In this document: one piece after another, positions 1-13,200 of the stretch
How the letters are laid out: every line of letters starts with the position of its first letter
How positions within the stretch are numbered: position 1 is the first letter of the stretch
DNA from: Planococcus citri
Lineage: Eukaryota; Arthropoda; Insecta; Hemiptera; Pseudococcidae
DNA length: 64,000 bases
Direction of reading: 5' to 3'
Assembly (NCBI RefSeq): GCF_950023065.1
Contig: NC_088681.1
Location: 56,702,836-56,766,835 of the forward strand
Position numbers and translations under genes: made by a program
The notes under the pieces: model-generated
Told to the model about the DNA's origin: nothing
The model's input: only the letters and a program-made list of their open reading frames with translations
Database searches by the model: none

Positions 1-502
1 TACCATACATATAAAGCCTTTAAAGAAAATACCTCCTCCCAAAATATCGAAGTAGAGGACAATTTTAAAAATTTTCCATTTTTGACAAAGAAACTGAAAA
101 TTTTAAATAAGGGGACCAGTACTGATAAGGGACCAAGAGAGATTTTTTCTTGAAAATAGGAATTGAAATAGTCTTGATCAGGAATTGAAAACTAAACAAA
201 AGTATCAAGTAATTATTCATTTAAAAAAACGCTTTGGAGTCTCTGCGCAAGGGAATTAATATTGTGTGAACGAGGCAGTGAGACAGGGGGTTTCTTCTTT
301 AAGAAGGGGGATTATTCAGAAAAATCCTGACCAAAAATAAAAAATATAGATACCTAGTTTACCAACTTCAATTTTTTTTTTACTTGGGCTAAGGAACCTC
401 ACGAGTGTGTAGTAACCTATTTGACTCGATTTTTTTTCAAATGCAAGAGGGTCTTGAGGCAGCTCACTTCAAAGCTGCCTAATCGCAAAATTGTATAGAT
501 CC
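1..502. other. Non-coding AT-rich leader of the window
   Basis: No supportable gene. AT-rich sequence with homopolymer runs and no ORF with domain-like content. It ends where an inverted-repeat element begins. Confidence 0.5.
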
Positions 503-797
503 CGCCCTTGCAGAAATTCTGTGACAATGACCGTCAGTAATTTACAGTTACTGTTAAGAACTGTTAGTAATTAACAGTTTTTGTTAAGAACTGTAAGTAA
601 TTAACAGTTTTTCATCGATTGCTGACAGTTATACTCAGTAACAGTTAGTTTCTTGATGATTTCCAAATGTTACCAACAGTTATTGCCAGAGACATGGCGG
701 CTACTTGACAGTTACTTACAGTTACCGTTAGTGTCATGACAGTGTCTAAATGTTAGCATAAGAAAATTGGCATTGATTGGGAAACGCTTGCATACAG

Positions 798-1000
798 GCT
801 GAATTTTGGTATACTGGCCTATTTTTATAACCTGAACACGAATCCTTGGTGTCTCTGATGTCTGTCCCTAGTTTGCTTTCCCACCAATTGTGGATTTTAG
901 CCCCCCAAATGAGAATGGGGGCAGAAAGCTAGGGACAGGTAGGGTAGACCAAGGATTCGTGTTCAGGGTATAAAAATAAGTCAGTATACCAAAATTGAGC
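798..1000. repeat. Nested palindrome (hairpin) of about 200 bp
   Basis: Sequence from 798 (GCTGAATTTTGGTATACT...) is matched in inverse orientation up to 1000. The arms run about 55 bp each with few mismatches, followed by a second short inverted match (CTGTCCCTAG / CTAGGGACAG). MITE-like; no coding capacity. Confidence 0.7.
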
Positions 1001-1124
1001 TTGTGGTACAATGTTGGTAAATGAAAAAAAAAAAGTTAAAAATCATTATCACTTGAAAAATTTAAAAGTCCAGAGTGTTGAGAGGTGCATATAAAAGCAT
1101 TCAACACCAGTCCTTCCATCAGCT

Positions 1125-1200
1125 CCAGTGGTCTAGTAGGTAAGCCAGGTGAGTAATGCAGTGGTGTGCAGGAGGTCACGAGTTCGATCCCAACCCCAGA
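1125..1200 (+). repeat. tRNA-derived SINE-like segment
   Basis: An A-box-like stretch (CCAGTGGTCTAGTAGGTA, 1125-1142) is followed about 40 nt later by a B-box-like GAGTTCGATCCC (1180-1191), the arrangement of an internal RNA polymerase III promoter. No convincing acceptor stem pairs around it, so a SINE head or tRNA relic is likelier than a functional tRNA. It sits inside the inverted-repeat element at 503-1469. Confidence 0.45.
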
Positions 1201-1489
1201 GGGAAAATTTTTTTAGGTTTTTCAAAATTTTTTTGGAAAGAATTCTTCAATTTTAGCACTGCAGCTTATAGGGAAGCACTAAATTCAATAATCAAGCCAC
1301 ATATTTCCATTTTCTCCATTCACAATGTAAGTACGCGTAATTTTTAGTCAAATCACTAACAGTTATTGTTAGTGATTTCACTAACAGTTACTTACATCCT
1401 TAGAAGGTGACGAAAAAACTGTCAGTTTTTTTTACTAACAATAACTGACAAGGAATTTCTGCAAGGGCGCAGATATCCAAAGGTTTCAA

Positions 1490-2660
1490 AATTTCGATTT
1501 TTAGTGAATTTCTCCAATTAATAAAATTAAAACAAGTGCTCAAAACAATGAAGTAGTGATTTCCAGAACATAAGGTTTTTGGGCTTAGAATTTCCGAAAA
1601 AATACCCAAAAATGCGATTGGGCTGCTGCAACTCTGGGAATCGTATTTTCTAGTCACAAGTCGAGTTTCTACGGGCTTGGGAATGATTTTGAGTCTGCGA
1701 ACTCAATAGGGTGGGTATTTTTTTAGGCCCAAAATTTTCGAAAAATTGCCCAAAAATGGTCTAAGAATGTGTTAGGGCTGCTACATTTTCAGGAATCGCT
1801 TTTTCTGATCAAAAGTTGAGTTTCAGACGATTCCAAAACTTGAAGCTGTCCAATCGTATTTTCCAAACACTTTTGGGTAATTTTGAACATTTTTGTGCCA
1901 AAAATACCCTTTTGAATGGACATAAACTGAAAATCAATAAAATTGGATTTTTTACCATGAGAAGATGATTTCCAAAGTTGTAGCTGGCATAATTGCATTT
2001 TGCCATTAGTTTTGGAAAATTTTTTTGAAATTTTTTGAACCTGAAAATACCCTTTTGGATGCGCAGACTTGAAACGGCGCTCAAACCTAAAAAAAACTCG
2101 ACTTGTGACTAGAAAAGAATTCCCAAAGTCGTAGCTGTACAATCACATTTTTCGACTATTTTTGGGCAATCATTTTTTTCAAAAATTGTTAGCCTTAAAA
2201 ATAGCCTTTCGGATGTGCAGACTGAAATCTTAAGAAACTTGACTTGTGACCAAAAAATACGATTCCCACTGTTATAGCTAATCAATCACATTTTGCGACC
2301 AATTTTGAGTCCATTTTTTTGAAAATTTGTGCCTCAAAAAATACCTACTTAATAATGGGGTACCCAGTCTCGAAATCGCAATCAAATCCTAAGAATAAAC
2401 TCGATTTTTGACTAAAAAAAAAAAAAACGATCCTAAATGTTGCAGCCATTCAATGACATTTTTTGACAATTTTCGGAGAATTTTTTTGTAACTCTCTTGG
2501 GTATGCAGACTCGAAATTGCTCTCAAATTCTAGGAAACTCGACTTGCGGCTAAAAAAGATTATTCCCAAAGTTGCAGCTGTCCAATCACATTTTTTGACT
2601 ATTTTTGGGAATTTTTTTCCCGGAAATTTGGTGCCCAAAAAGTACATTTTTACTGCTTTA
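1490..2660. repeat. Degenerate tandem array, unit about 130-165 bp
   Basis: A phrase of the type GTAGCTGTCCAATCACATTTT recurs near 1980, 2131, 2274, 2440 and 2571 (steps of 151, 143, 166 and 131 nt). Between repeats come AACTCGACTTGTGACTA-like and CCCAAAAATACC-like stretches. Earlier, more diverged units extend back to about 1490. The small ORFs inside are by-products of the repeat. Confidence 0.55.
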
Positions 2661-3117
2661 AGCACATGTTTTATTTTTTAGTGTGCGTAGCACACTATTG
2701 GTTTCGCTTTGAGAAATTGAAATTTCAATTGCAATGAATGTTCTCTTAAGCTATCCAACCGTTTTTCGTACCTATTGGACACCATTTGAGAATCATTAAG
2801 GCGGAGGGTATAGATTTATTTTCATTCAATTCGGATGGGTAATTGCTGGGTAATTGCTGAGTAATTGCAATTTTAGTTCATTATTTTAATGCATTAAATC
2901 CTAAAAAAGGGAAAAGGGGACTTGTAGAACACCTGCCGCTCATTGTACCCTGCTATACCCCCAGCCAATTCCATCACCGCTTTTCAAATCAGCTGTCTCA
3001 TTGTACCCTGTTACACCCCTCATTTGTTAGCTGTAAATTCCAAGTGGGAGTGGTTTGGTGGGGCGTTTACCAAACAAATATATGTATTATTTTAATTCCC
3101 TAACCCTCGTAGTGAAT
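2661..3117. other. Non-coding spacer
   Basis: No gene seen. It contains two copies of a CATTGTACCCTG(C/T)TA phrase (about 2940 and 3000) and is otherwise unremarkable. Confidence 0.4.
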
Positions 3118-3190
3118 TGTGGCTGAGTGGTTAGGGCATGTAGGTAGGAATAGGAAATTTAGGGACCTAGGTTCGAATCCCCGTGAGGTA
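3118..3190 (+). repeat. tRNA-Ser-like SINE head
   Basis: The A-box-like TGGCTGAGTGG (3120-3130) and a perfect B box GGTTCGAATCC (3170-3180) resemble the D and T arms of a serine-type tRNA. The acceptor stem is not formed and an AT-rich tail follows, so I interpret it as a tRNA-derived SINE or tRNA pseudogene. Confidence 0.5.
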
Positions 3191-6100
3191 AGTAGGTAGG
3201 TGACAGATTTTTCATAGGAAAATTGGATAGGTAAATGCTTTGGAGTTACCTATGGGGCAAAAATAATGCTGAAATTGAGTTATGAGTTATGATATCATTA
3301 TCATTTGCTAACTAAAAATTAATTTCATTAATTTTTTGTCTACCTATAGCCATAAGTATAGTAAGAATTACCTTGACATGAATAATTTTTAACTTTTTAC
3401 TTATAATTTAAAAATTACTTCAAAATGAGTAATTAAACTAATTTTTGTACAATTGAAACATGTACTTTTTATTATCATATGATTAAGTAAAAATTATTAA
3501 AACAAAATGATTTTTACTATTGGTACCTATAGCAAAGTTTATTAAAATGATAATTTTTACTATACGATTACAGTAAAAATTATTGAATGGGATCTGGTAC
3601 TTAATTGTGCTAAATACCAGTACGTATTTATTTAAATTTTTTTGTAAAAATTACCCATATTTTTTCGTGTGTAATTTAGAGGCAATTCAAATTCTTAACA
3701 TATTTTATAAGATTTATTTCTTAATTTAGAATAAAAAGCAAGTTCTGAAAGTTGGTTTGAAAATTTATAAATTTGAAGACAAGGGAAATTCTGAAAAAAA
3801 TAATATGAAAATTTGTATTTAGAGACGCTGAGAATTCCAAAAATTGATTAAGAGTTCTGTAAGTTGCAGATGTAGATGTAATAACGGTTATAGCTGTAGA
3901 AAAGGCAGCTAGCTACGCACACTTTGCAGCTAAGCATGCTTAGCTGTCTAGTTTATTGACAGAATTGGCCAAAAATCGTAATTTCAAGACGTTTAGAAAC
4001 CATATTTAAACTTCAATAAAAATGATAAAAAATTGTAAAATTTTACAAAATAATTAATGCATATTTTTTTTCTTCAAAAATATGAAAAAAATCAAGAAAT
4101 TCATTTTTTTAATCACTCCTGAAATAATTCTGGTGAAAATTTACACGAGATAAAAGGAAAAAAAGCTTCATCAACAAAAAAAAGTGATGAAATTCTTTGT
4201 ATTTTTCAACCACTATTGAATGTCAAGTGTAAATAACTTGAAATTATGAAAAAAGAAGGAGGAAAAAAAAAAAGAATGTGCACTTTATGATTTCTCTCGA
4301 AGGATGAGAGGAGCTCTTAATCAGAGGACCAAGGGGACTGACATGGCTTGATTTTGCATCAGCAGACGTTTCTGCTTTGAAATTGGATGGATTGCACAGC
4401 AGGAGTTTGACCAGATAGTGAACCATTTTCAAAAAATGTCCAGGCTTACACAAACTTTAATTTCTAATTTTTTTTTTTTTGTTGATATATTTTCCAACTT
4501 TTTAGGATTCCAGGCAATGATGCGAATACTGTTGAACGAATCTGCAAAAGGTTATCGAGAGATTTTTTTTAGAAAAGTACCTAGGGTTAGGTATTTAATA
4601 AGATTCTGATCTGAAATTTTTGAAAAAATTTAAAAATTGGGAAAATTTTAGTCTTTTATTTTTTGTAATTTTGGACGATCTCTGTAGAAGGAGATCAAAA
4701 CAACTATAGGAAACCGAGAAAGGATTTCTGTTGATAAGGACAGGAGATTATTCACAAGATTTCTAACGCTAAAATGAACATTTTGGAATAAATAGGAATT
4801 TTTTAATTTTTGTTGTTTTTCAAACTGGGAGAAAGAGGCTTCCAGCACAGATTTTTTGCATTCGAAGAAAATCCAAACTAATTGATTACTTTTTTCACAA
4901 AACTCAATATGTACTTAACTTCATGTGGTGGGAGCATTAAAAATAAAATCATCTAAATAAGGAGTAACCTTACGATATTTACATATGTAGTCACAACTAT
5001 CAACTTTCTATACAAAATCTTGGAGAGAGGGGACACCGTGAGCCCGCAAATGTTCTCAAGATGTGAAAAAAATCAAACGTTGAATTTGAAATTAAGCCCT
5101 CAATATCCTTCAAAATTTCATTCCAATCTCTCTTTCACTATCATGAAAATAAACTCAGTCTGGCAAATTTTTACACAATAACACGAGTACCTATACGAGT
5201 AAGTAGGTCTCATAAATATCGTCTGCGTCACAACAACCTATACGAATATTCAGACATTTTCAAAATATTTTCATACCATATCTATACGTATACGTACGTA
5301 AATAATACGAAAAAAAGGGCAACTTTATCGTGTCAAAGTACAAGAATATATCAGACATACGTAATAATAAGGCAGTGACATTAAAATGTGAAACGTTCGC
5401 CTTATGTCGATGTTCTTTAATTCCGATGCGATGCGTTTGCCAAAAGGTTCAAAAAAATTTGTATCGTTCTCGTATACTCCAACTTTTAACAATAGTCTCG
5501 TACGTCGCGTATTTATTGGTATATATCGTGACATTATCAAGCTAATGTGGCATAATAAAAACGAAAATAAAGATGAAAAATATACAATTCATATACAACA
5601 TTTTTTCCCTCGATACTAAGTTATTATTACGTTTTATTGATATTTATTTGCTTGTACAATGCTTCGTATCTCATGATGTGCTTTTACCGCAATCATGCTT
5701 TATTATAATTATTAAAACGATTACTTTTGATCGAAAGTTGCAGCCGATGTGGAAGGTGAATGTACTGAATAGTTTTCAAACCACTGGGTCGATTTTTAAT
5801 GGTTGTTTTCAAGATTTTATATACCTATAGGTAAAGCCTTGATAAAATAATTATTGGAATTTAAACTGCTTAAAAAATATTTTATTTTTTAATTTCTTCC
5901 TAAAAATTAAAATCTGTCCACCTTTCAGGACATCCTGTACCTACACAAACGAAAGAATATTATAAAAAACCACTCGAACCAAATTAAAACCAAATAATAA
6001 AGTAAAGATGAACACAAACACAAACCACAGTGCACTGAAGAGTTTCTCAATAAGCCACAAAAAAAGCTGAAATGAAAGCTAACAAAAAAGAGTTAGGTAC

Positions 6101-9100
6101 TTTATAAAATTACACTTTCGGGAAATGAAACTCAACTAAAGAAAACTTGTTCGCTAGTCAATCGGTCAATCGTAAATACCTGCAAATCGATAAATAAGTA
6201 TTTTGAATCTTTCATAATAATAACAGTTTAAAAGCTAGCAAAAGAAAAAGGAAAAATAAAAATAAAAGAAACCTCATAGAAAAAAAAAAAGGAGAACTAA
6301 TGGAATGAAAAACAGAAAGAGAGAGAAAAGAAAGAAGGAAGAAAGACACACCTGTATAAAATATTAAAATGAAAGTTTATTTTCGATTTTATATGTAGGT
6401 ATTTGAAGAATTACCTTTTATTTCCACCAAAGTACACCTACGTAAATAATATTGTATCTTTCCCTGGTTACTCGTATTTCTCTGTCGTAATCGATACCTG
6501 AAGGAATTTTTCCTTATTTTATACCTACATATTTCTACTTTCGCTGACTATAAATTTATTTGACCCATCTTTGTTCTCCTATTGGTAAGATTTTTGTTAC
6601 GTAATTTTCTGCTGGAGTAAGTAAAAATGTGGCAGGTGACTAAAAAAAAAGTGAAAATAAGAGTAGGTACTTAATACGTTTTGATTTATCAGCCCTTCAC
6701 GTGGAAATAAGGAATAGATACTTGAATATTTTTATTCATTTTTTTCATCCAATTTTAGCTCGAATTTAATCGATTGAAATATTATATTATATAATTCGTA
6801 GATCGACATTCATTAAACTGGGCATTTTTTTTTACTTTTTTACGCTTCGTGGGCAACGTGTGTTCGAAGGTACCTAAAATGAAAATTTTTGATGTATGAT
6901 TATGAGTAAACGTTACACGCTTATCAATCAAAACTTCTAGACAGTTGAAAAAAAAAACATACACATGAAAACATCCACGTCTACGTATGGAAAAAGCAAT
7001 CTGTGGAGCTTAATAGTACGAGTATTTTCACTAGATATAATCCATCAAAATAATCAAGCACCAATCAAGTGCACAGTAATCGTTCGACGAATGACTTACT
7101 CTCATCGTACATATGTCTATCTATTATATTCATCTGTGTGCCCTGTGCCAACATATTTATCAGCATTCAGGCCCTTTTCATTTCAAATAGTTACCTCTAC
7201 CTACCTTTATATAGATACCTACCACAATACCTAAAAATATCAACAAAAAAAAAGGGCAACAGAGGGAAAAAATCACCCACCTATATAATTTAGTTAACCT
7301 TCCAAGACGTTGAAAAAAATTCTTCCTCTTGTCGTTGTCGCAGATAACAAGCAGATAAATTTGAATATTCATTCGATTAATTTAAATTCACCCCGAGCAA
7401 AATGGCAAAAAATGTCAATGATAACGAGCAGCAAACTGTAATAGTGTAATATAAATGTGTATTTAATTTCGTCGCAGCTAGTTATATTATCCATAGGTAA
7501 GGTACTTCTAAATTATACGTATATATTTTTTTCTTAAAACAAATTTCCATAAACTTATATCGATCGTTGATATTAAAACGAGTAACTTTTCAACTTCACC
7601 GCCTCAACTTTTACGCACCTACGCCTTCTTGACATAATTTCAATGGTATAATATTGGTATAAGTAAGAAGGATACGTTTCTTATTTATACCTACCGACTT
7701 CTTCTTCTAAATTTATAAACGGGTGTTAATATTACAGAATTGTATCGTCAAAAATGTAATATGTTATGTGTATATTATTTTGTTTGCATTCGTTATAAAT
7801 TAAGAATGAAAGTGTGCTGGAATGAAAGGGGATGAGATAGCTCAACCTGACGTTTCTGAGTACACATCTCACTGAAAAAAGTAACCAGAAAAAAATCATT
7901 AAAATTCAAATAAACACCGTTTCAAAAAAAAAAAAAACTAGCGAAAGCTCAAAACAGATAATTAACCAACACTTCGAAAGTAAACTAGATGAAAATGCAA
8001 AAGGAAAGCGTGCAAAAAATATTAGATTCTGGAAACATGATCGAAAAACATGCCAAACTAATGAAAAAAGTTGCGAAATTGATAGAAGAGAGGGGGGGGG
8101 GAGCTCGCAGAAATAGGGAGGAACTAAAATCTAATCTTATTCGAAGTCATTTCAAAAAATTCAATACAAAAATACCAATTGTCAGATTGCAAAAATTTTG
8201 ACACGAGCGAGCAATTAATGAAAAAAGTTACTCGAGTGGTGAGAAAGAATAAACAATAATTCAATAATTGTAAGAAATTCCATAAATTAGAAAAATATAA
8301 CAGAAAACTGATTGAAGTCGGAGGTGGAGGGCGAGGAAGGGGAGCTTGTAATCTAAATTTGGGAAAATAGAGATTTGTGAAAATCATTTTAGAAATCCAA
8401 ATACGAAAAAATGTACTGTGCTTTGTGCTCATAAAAAAAACCTCAAATCCTCGATAAAATATGTACATCAAAACCTGGCAAAAATTTACACAAGTTTCAA
8501 AAAAAATGGAAAAAAAATGCAACAAAATTATTGAAATTGAGAGAAAATTACCAAAACAGGAAGCATAGGAAAGATCAAGATTTGAAGAGAAAAAAATTAG
8601 TCGAGGAATAATGTAGAAAAATATCAAAATCATAAGTTCCTAAGAATAAAACTCAAGAGCGAAATTTAAAATAAAAACGCTAAAATTTAAAAAAAAACAT
8701 CGTAAAAATTAAAAAAAAAAACTCACGAAAATTCACGATAAATTTGCGGAAATTTCACAAAAATTTAGGCATAAAAGAAAACACGAAAATTCGAGGAAAA
8801 TCTTCGAAAAATTGAGAAATAGAATCTAAGAATAAAACGTGAAAAAAATCAAGAAAACCATAAAAAAATTCGAAATAAAAACATCGAGTCTTGAAATCCA
8901 AAACAAAACCTCTCAAAAACTCAAGAAAAAAACTGTAAAAAAGGGAACTCCACAAAACTTGGAGCAGAAAAAATTACCTACTCAAAGGCTCAAAATTAAA
9001 AAAAAAAACGATAATTAATTAAAAATTTATTAAAACGTTATAAAAACAGCTAAAAATGAACACAAGTTATTGAAATATTGCAAAAATCAAAAGAAATTCT

Positions 9101-9669
9101 GCGAAAAAAATGTCTTGAATGACAGTAAAATTTCGAATATTGATGAATAATAGCCTATTTGACTAATGTTTCATGATTTTCAACATTTTTTTTTTATGAC
9201 TTGATGAAATTTTATGGCAAATTTTTATAATTTTTTACAATTATTCTTGAGCGATTTCAATTTTACGAGCATTTATTGCACGGGTGGCCCTCGAAAGATG
9301 TTCCAAGTTGAAAATTCGTCATATGTAGTTATTAGCAGTTTTTCTCAACTTTTAGAATTTCCAAAAAAAAAAAAACACCCCAAAACTAATACAATCGCAA
9401 AAATCAATTCAAAATCAAGAAACGTCTGATTGTCCGAGTTTAAAAATTTAAAATCCATCGAATAATTCAATCATATTCGTTCACAGATTGTAAAATCTCA
9501 GCTTTCTCCAATCAATTTTTAATCAAATCCGACAAGGAAGAACCGCAGACAAATTTTTGAACCGGATAAAGCTAAATCGATAGAGATGTAAAAATTCTTA
9601 CATTAATATTTACGGTAAGAATTTAAACAGCTGAAGTGCATTTCTTGATATTTATTTGAAGAATATTTA
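3191..9669. other. Long AT-rich non-coding region
   Basis: I see no gene I can support. 3.3-3.7 kb is rich in TAAAAATTATT-like words and may be the tail of the preceding SINE. 4.9-7.8 kb is less repetitive, with many TACCTAC/GTAGGTA words and short ORFs without domain character. 7.9-9.1 kb is strongly A-rich on the plus strand. A 169-residue minus-strand ORF at 8124-8633 is the T-rich complement of that tract and is not convincing as a protein. Confidence 0.4.
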
Positions 9670-9714
9670 CGTACCTACTTAAAAATTACAATGCAAAACA
9701 TGGAAGGAGAAATC

Positions 9715-10205
9715 AAAATTTCACCAAATTGGCTCAGAAGGCTGAAATTTGGTATGTTCCCTTTTTTACACCTCTCAAGTCGATTGGAAACTGTTTCGCA
9801 TCGTTCTAAGCAGTTTTGAAGTCTCAAGTCTCTAAAAAAATTTTGAAAGTCGAAATTCCCACAAATGTTACCTGTGAAGTTAAAAACCAAATTTTAACAT
9901 ATGGACTCGACTCGAGATGGTTTTAGGTCATTTCAAAGCTTTCGGCAACTAGTTGGGAATTCCGGTATTTGTAGGTACGTTTGGAAAGTTTTTTTTGAGA
10001 ATTTTTTGGGCGAAAATTTGAAAAAATCCAAATTTTAATCAATTCTTTTGGGAAGTTCAGATTTGGTATGTACGAGTATCCTGTTTTTAATCCCTCGTAT
10101 CGATTGCAAACGGTTTCGAGCGTTTTTGAAAAGTTCTGGAGCCGTTTGCTGATTTTCGAAAGTTGAAATTTCCACAATAAAATCCTACCCAATGAAGTTG
10201 AAAAG
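9715..10205. repeat. Dispersed repeat, two diverged direct copies
   Basis: Two blocks about 345 bp apart (near 9720-9890 and 10060-10205) share the order: TTTGGTATGT, a CGATTG(G/C)AAAC(T/G)GTTTCG phrase, a GTTTTGAA phrase, then GAAAGT(C/T)GAAATT(C/T)CCACAA and a GAAGTT(A/G)AAA ending. Related blocks occur near 33590-33690 and 62845-62990, so this is an interspersed repeat family. No coding potential. Confidence 0.5.
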
Positions 10206-13200
10206 CTACAAATAGCTTCCTACCTGGATTTCAACATGTTATACGTACTACGCAGTCAACTGGGGATGATTTTAAGCTGCTTTGAAATTGCAAAGAACTT
10301 TTTAGAGAGCCCAGTTTTCAATGCCCCAGCCGACTTGCCATGTCAAAAATTGAATGTAAACAAAATTTTAGCATTTTTGGTCAAACAACGTAATTGCAAA
10401 TTTTTTCAAATCTTCAATTGTGAAATTGCTGCAGAAGTTGGACACTGTAAAATAGCTCAAAGCCGTTTGAAACAGTTTCGAATCTACATGGAGAAGCTGA
10501 GAATAAAGCAAACATCAAATTTCAGCTCTCGAGATTGATCATTTAAAATGTTGACTTTTTTCACGTTCGGCCAAAATTTGATTTTCAAACATTCTTCAAG
10601 GAATTGAAAAATGCACTTCAGTAGGTAGGTACCTGAAATTTCAGCTGATCATATATTTTCTGCACGCTTTGGCCATGTTCGAAAATTTTTTCCTTCGGTT
10701 GGCATACATCCCTTGCGAGGATCCAATTATTCTGAGAATTTTCTTGGCTAATCCTTAAGCTCGAGAAACATAAAAAATTTTCCATTCTACGATGAGTAGT
10801 TTTCAATAATAAAAAATACGTCGTAGAAACAGCGGACACTCGTATTAAATTATCCAAGGGAAGTGCGCTGGGATACCTACATCGACGTCAGAGGATATAA
10901 ATAAATTTTACATTATTTTCGCATGAAAAACCAAACCAATCCGGAGATGAGTGTATAATTGAAAATTTCGAAAAAATTTCCATCCAGTCAGCATAAAATT
11001 ATTTTTAAAAAATCCTCTCTCCTTTGCTTCAATCATTAATCATCAAAACCGTTCAACAAATAACACACAAATTATTATTGTTCAAACATCCTGCCCACAA
11101 GCTCATCGCACAAGTATCAATATTTATATAAGCAATCATCGAACCTTTAGGTACATAAGTGTAGGTCGGTATACCTTGAAAGCAAGGAGATGAAACCCAA
11201 ATGTAATTTTAGTAAATCCGCAGATAAAGAGTGACACGAGAGATAGCTGGAGAGAAGAAAGATACCTCGAGGGGTAAAAATGGCAGACAAAACCCGGCGA
11301 CGTTTTTCGTTTTGAAATTAGATTTATTAGTCGTAACGTGTAGCTGAATACCTGCCTGTGTGCGTGTAAAAAGCTCAGCTCTATAGGTACCTACCTACAG
11401 TATTAGGACGTATAAAGACGACGACGGAAAAAAGGCAAGGCAACCTATACGATACATAAGCATAGCGCTGGCGTTAAAATAACATGGCGCAATAAGTATA
11501 ACGCGATAAAACGCCTACGTAGTGTTTTCCTCATCCTAGCTCTTTTAGCTGGCAAAAATTCGATAATTAAAATGACACGCATGAAAGAAAATTCAAATTG
11601 AAAAGTATATTAAAGCGATTTCGTATAGTACTTTATTAAAGGTCTTGTATATATATTATTAAAATGTTTGAATTTCATTTTCTAGATATACCCGGTGCCC
11701 CCCCCTTATACCCGTCCATATGCTACCCTTCGAGGATATCTCCGCCATACCTACCATTACTATGGCACAAAATATTCAATCGACGAAAAGGAAAAAAAAA
11801 CATCGCTGATTTTTATCTTTTTTCTTTCTCTGGTTCTCGCGTTTTCCAAGCAATAATCATAATAACGAAGAGGATGGAAAAAACACCAACGAATAATAAG
11901 GAAACAACCTCAAGGTAAGTGGATTTCACAAGATATACGAGACGAATGCGAACCATCGAGTCAAAAAAATACGAACAAAACTGCATTCTCTAGCGAGTAA
12001 ATTATCATACGCGGTATAGTAGGTACTCGTTTGTTTGGAAATTTTTCGCGTCATTTACGAACAAATAAATTTTTAGTGGTTTAGTAGGTACTTGAAAGGG
12101 ATTTACATCTATTTGTCATTAATATCTCATGGGAACGATAATAATATAACAACGCGATGTGGCGTGCGTGGCTACTTGAGCATTGAAAAAGATTTCGCCA
12201 ACAGACACTGCAGACAATCCCCCTGCTGCAGAATGTAGTATGTACTATACTCGTAGGTACCTCAACAAAGGACTGCGAGATACGACGGAAGGGGAGGGGA
12301 AGGGGAAGGGGAGGTACACACACGGAGTATATTTGTGTAATTTGTATACACGTATTCGTATGTAGTTTATGGTATCTAGCATCGTCGTACTCGTACATTG
12401 AAAACGATGATGATGACCCAATAGTTTGACATGAGGGAGAGGCCAAGGGGAATGATTGACACGTGAGTTATTAAGGAACAGTGTACAACGGCACGCGACC
12501 TTTTAGTTCAAAGTCACGTGTACGCTGGAAGCGGAGGACGATCATTCACCCCGGTCGGGGTGCGTCCTTCGTTATGTCGTTCGATCGCGCATATGTTGCT
12601 GCCACTAACAGACTCTTCAACCTCGAGTACCTACCTATGTATATAGCCGAGAATAAGTATAGACCTTTGGATGACCGAATTGTCTTTACGGTATGTGTGT
12701 CTGTGTACGAGTACAATATAAAGCAAGCCTAAAGATAGACCGTAGAACGAATAGAGAGAAAGAAAGAGAGAGTCGAAAAGAAAAAAAAGAAAAAAAAAGG
12801 GAGAACTGTGTGCGGCACCCTCGTATTGAAATTTTGTTTATTTGTAATTAGGGATTGGAAAAGAAGTCTGCGTTTGAATTTTTAATAGTATTTGCGTACA
12901 GCATTTATACTTAGTACTCGTACGTTGGCGTTCGCGATTCATTACCATAATATAGTATAGGGTGTATCCAATACTAGCACACAATCACACATACAGTGAC
13001 TATAAACGACACCAGCGCGCTAATTCTATGTGTACAAAGTAAACGAGCTTATATACCGCCATACCTAGCGAGTAATTTTTATCGCGTAATCGTCCGCGAT
13101 TGTAGAGTTTTCAAAGCTAGTATAAGAGTTGGTATGTAAGGAGGGTTAAAAATCGCCTGCTTGTATCTCGACGATGGGTTAATTTGACGTGACCCCTTTC

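Larger units (their letters stand above)
503..1469. mobile_element. Inverted-repeat-bounded element, about 0.97 kb, with nested hairpin
   Basis: The 16-bp sequence CGCCCTTGCAGAAATT at 503-518 reappears inverted at 1454-1469, and similarity continues inwards with mismatches. The interior holds many short TAACAGTT-type repeats (about 530-740 and 1355-1400), a strong hairpin at 798-1000 and a tRNA-like segment near 1125-1191. There is no transposase ORF, so if mobile it is non-autonomous. The flanking sequences are not a clean target duplication, so the superfamily is not assigned. Confidence 0.55.

Noticed and set aside
3118..3190. Functional tRNA-Ser gene
   Set aside because: Good A and B boxes, but the acceptor stem does not pair and no proper variable arm or terminator arrangement is seen.
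8124..8633. 169-residue minus-strand ORF
   Set aside because: It is the T-rich complement of an A-rich tract, rich in Phe/Ile/Leu with no motif, promoter or splice context.
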